In this document: piece by piece, positions 6,724 through 7,457 of the stretch
Position numbering within the stretch: the stretch's first letter is position 1
Layout: each line of letters begins with the position of its first letter
Assembly (NCBI GenBank): GCA_002479655.1
Contig: DLOQ01000037.1
Span: forward strand, 13,402 to 20,858
Source: Lachnospiraceae bacterium UBA7480
GTDB taxonomy: Bacteria > Bacillota > Clostridia > Lachnospirales > Lachnospiraceae
Direction: 5' to 3'
Length of the DNA stretch: 7,457 nucleotides
The notes under the pieces: model-generated
Told to the model about the DNA's origin: nothing
Database searches by the model: none
What the model saw: only the letters and a program-made list of their open reading frames with translations
Program-made: the position numbers and the translations under genes

Positions 6724-7137
6724 TTACATCGGAGTAATGTTTATTTCAGAGTTTGTTTTTTTTGCCATTTCCAATGCACCAAAAAATATTGTCAAAAAGT
6801 CGCATCCGTCACTTGTAACAAAATAGTTAGATAGATCCGTAATGTTCTTACTGATATTGCTGCCCCAGGGAGGCTGTTTTGATAAATCTTCTATATCCCA
6901 TATCACTTTATCAGGGCCAAATGCCTGCAATTCCTTTTTGATAACCTCCAGTTCTTCTATTGCCTTATCTATGTGTCCCGGACTTGCCTTTCCCTGATAC
7001 AATTCATTCATGATTACAGGAAAACGGCTTCCCCATTTCTTATTTTCCAAGTTATATGCTACCGTGGAAAAGAATGAATGCAAAAAGTCCCCATGTCCTA
7101 TCTGATACCAATAAGAACCAACATTAAATCCAACCAT
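6724..7137 (-). CDS. Imm70-family immunity protein
   Basis: With start at 7137 this is a 137-residue soluble protein. It opens with 'VGSYWYQIGHGDFLHSFFST' (6-25), continues with 'ENKKWGSRFPVIMNELYQG' (31-49), 'VIWDIEDLSKQPPWG' (78-92) and 'ISKNITDLSNYFVTSDG' (95-111). I recognise this as the Imm70 pattern, a family predicted to protect against polymorphic toxins; experimental knowledge is slight. An ATG pair at 7158 and 7155 lies in frame, but AGAGGAGG falls inside that extension and is placed five bases before the ATG at 7137, so the shorter start is right. The order Imm70, membrane protein, SUKH on one strand resembles immunity cassettes found downstream of toxin genes. The neighbour upstream is separated by a terminator, so the cognate toxin is not obvious. 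Confidence 0.87.
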   Translation of the reverse strand: MVGFNVGSYWYQIGHGDFLHSFFSTVAYNLENKKWGSRFPVIMNELYQGKASPGHIDKAIEELEVIKKELQAFGPDKVIWDIEDLSKQPPWGSNISKNITDLSNYFVTSDGCDFLTIFFGALEMAKKTNSEINITPM

Positions 7138-7142
7138 ATAAG

Positions 7143-7150
7143 CCTCCTCT
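7143..7150 (-). promoter_or_regulatory. Ribosome binding site that sets the Imm70 start
   Basis: AGAGGAGG on the minus strand is five bases before ATG 7137 and lies inside the reading frame of the longer ATG 7158 start, which argues against that longer version. Confidence 0.75.
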
Positions 7151-7224
7151 TTCATCATTTTGTTTTACATATACCCAAAACAGCCTTCCCCATCGTCCGG
7201 ATACCCTCATTTGCCACTTCATAT

Positions 7225-7254
7225 ATCTTATGGGACTATCTTGCGAAAAGTCAA
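7225..7254 (-). promoter_or_regulatory. Candidate sigma-70 type promoter for the immunity gene group
   Basis: TTGACT (7249-7254) and TAAGAT (7225-7230) on the minus strand are 18 bases apart. The -35 matches five of six consensus bases, the -10 only four. It lies between the terminator of the preceding gene and the Imm70 gene, giving a leader of about 80 bases. Position is good, sequence only moderate. Confidence 0.4.
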
Positions 7255-7315
7255 TATTCAAAAGCATGAACGGTTCTTATAATGTCATAAACGGTATATA
7301 AAACCTGAACTATAA

Positions 7316-7343
7316 AAGCCCATTGTTAAAATCCAATGGGCTT
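7316..7343 (-). terminator. Hairpin terminator after the right-edge gene
   Basis: AAGCCCATTG (7316-7325) and CAATGGGCTT (7334-7343) form a perfect 10-bp stem with an 8-base loop. On the minus strand the stem ends in CTT and runs into TTATAG, giving a short T-rich tail, 46 bases past the stop codon at 7389. On the + strand the tail is poorer, so the minus direction is favoured. Confidence 0.72.
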
Positions 7344-7388
7344 CCTGTTTCAAATCATTATAAGCGCTTGTATAGATCCTGAAACCGG

Positions 7389-7457
7389 TTACAGCAGATG
7401 CGCCCGAAGCTCCCCGCCGCTCTTTTCCGAGAGGTATGCCGGCGCAATATCAAAGAC
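7389..7457 (-). CDS. C-terminal 22 residues of an unidentified protein
   Basis: A minus-strand frame enters from the right edge and ends in TAA at 7391-7389. The 22 residues visible (beginning VFDIAPAYLSEKSGGELRA) look like real coding sequence: codons are GC-rich compared with the spacer, and a hairpin terminator follows 46 bases later. The fragment is too short to name the protein. A toxin gene would be expected upstream of an immunity cassette, but nothing in these residues shows that. Confidence 0.55.
   Translation of the reverse strand, partial: VFDIAPAYLSEKSGGELRAHLL

Larger units (their letters stand above)
7159..7388. other. Intergenic spacer of about 230 bases between right-edge gene and Imm70
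   Basis: This AT-rich stretch holds the hairpin terminator, a possible promoter, and on the minus strand a 26-codon open stretch (7158-7235) ending in TGA that overlaps the first ATG of the longer Imm70 frame. That stretch has no start codon at its beginning and is closed upstream by TAG. No tRNA, repeat array or complete gene is seen. Confidence 0.6.

Noticed and set aside
7138..7158. Seven-residue longer Imm70 start at ATG 7158
   Set aside because: The ribosome binding site AGAGGAGG lies inside this extension and points to ATG 7137.
7111..7268. Roughly 50-codon minus-strand frame starting at an ATG near 7267 and running into the Imm70 gene
   Set aside because: It has no ribosome binding site, overlaps the Imm70 start region and reads as unstructured Arg/Trp-rich sequence.
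1..7457. CRISPR arrays, tRNA or rRNA genes, insertion sequences, riboswitches
   Set aside because: Read through on both strands; no regular repeat-spacer pattern, cloverleaf, transposase or known riboswitch core was found.

Overview
The window looks like chromosomal or accessory DNA from a Gram-positive, gut-type clostridium, most likely Lachnospiraceae. The reasons are AGGAGG-type ribosome binding sites before almost every gene, an AgrA/AgrC-like LytTR/GHKL pair, a DUF4422 glycosyltransferase-like protein, an HD-GYP enzyme, and SUKH and Imm70 immunity proteins. The taxon is inferred from gene content; there is no marker gene.

Layout: two blocks face each other and meet near 3081-3108. The left block (+ strand, 1-3080) is a tight gene run. 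It holds the C-terminal 270 or so residues of a family 1 extracellular solute-binding protein, a two-TM HD-GYP cyclic-di-GMP phosphodiesterase with an extracytoplasmic sensor region, and a DUF4422 protein. No ABC permease follows the binding protein, so it may feed a ligand signal to the HD-GYP enzyme; this is inference.

The right block (- strand, 7457 down to 3109) reads, in transcription order: the last 22 codons of an unknown gene and its hairpin terminator; a 230-base spacer with a possible promoter; an Imm70-family immunity protein; a four-TM membrane protein of unknown function; a SUKH (SMI1/KNR4) immunity protein; then a LytTR response regulator and a GHKL sensor kinase. The Imm70-membrane-SUKH group resembles an immunity gene cassette from a polymorphic-toxin or contact-dependent competition locus, but no toxin lies in the window.

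Two details deserve most attention. First, the sensor kinase has no ribosome binding site at its in-frame ATG. A strong site instead drives a 22-codon hydrophobic frame that overlaps the kinase start in another frame, and one extra T in a T4 run would join them into a natural first TM helix. Second, the promoter region of the regulator-kinase operon is bracketed by a perfect 12-bp inverted repeat. Base composition drifts from GC-richer genes at the left to AT-richer immunity genes at the right, which fits a mosaic, partly acquired region.
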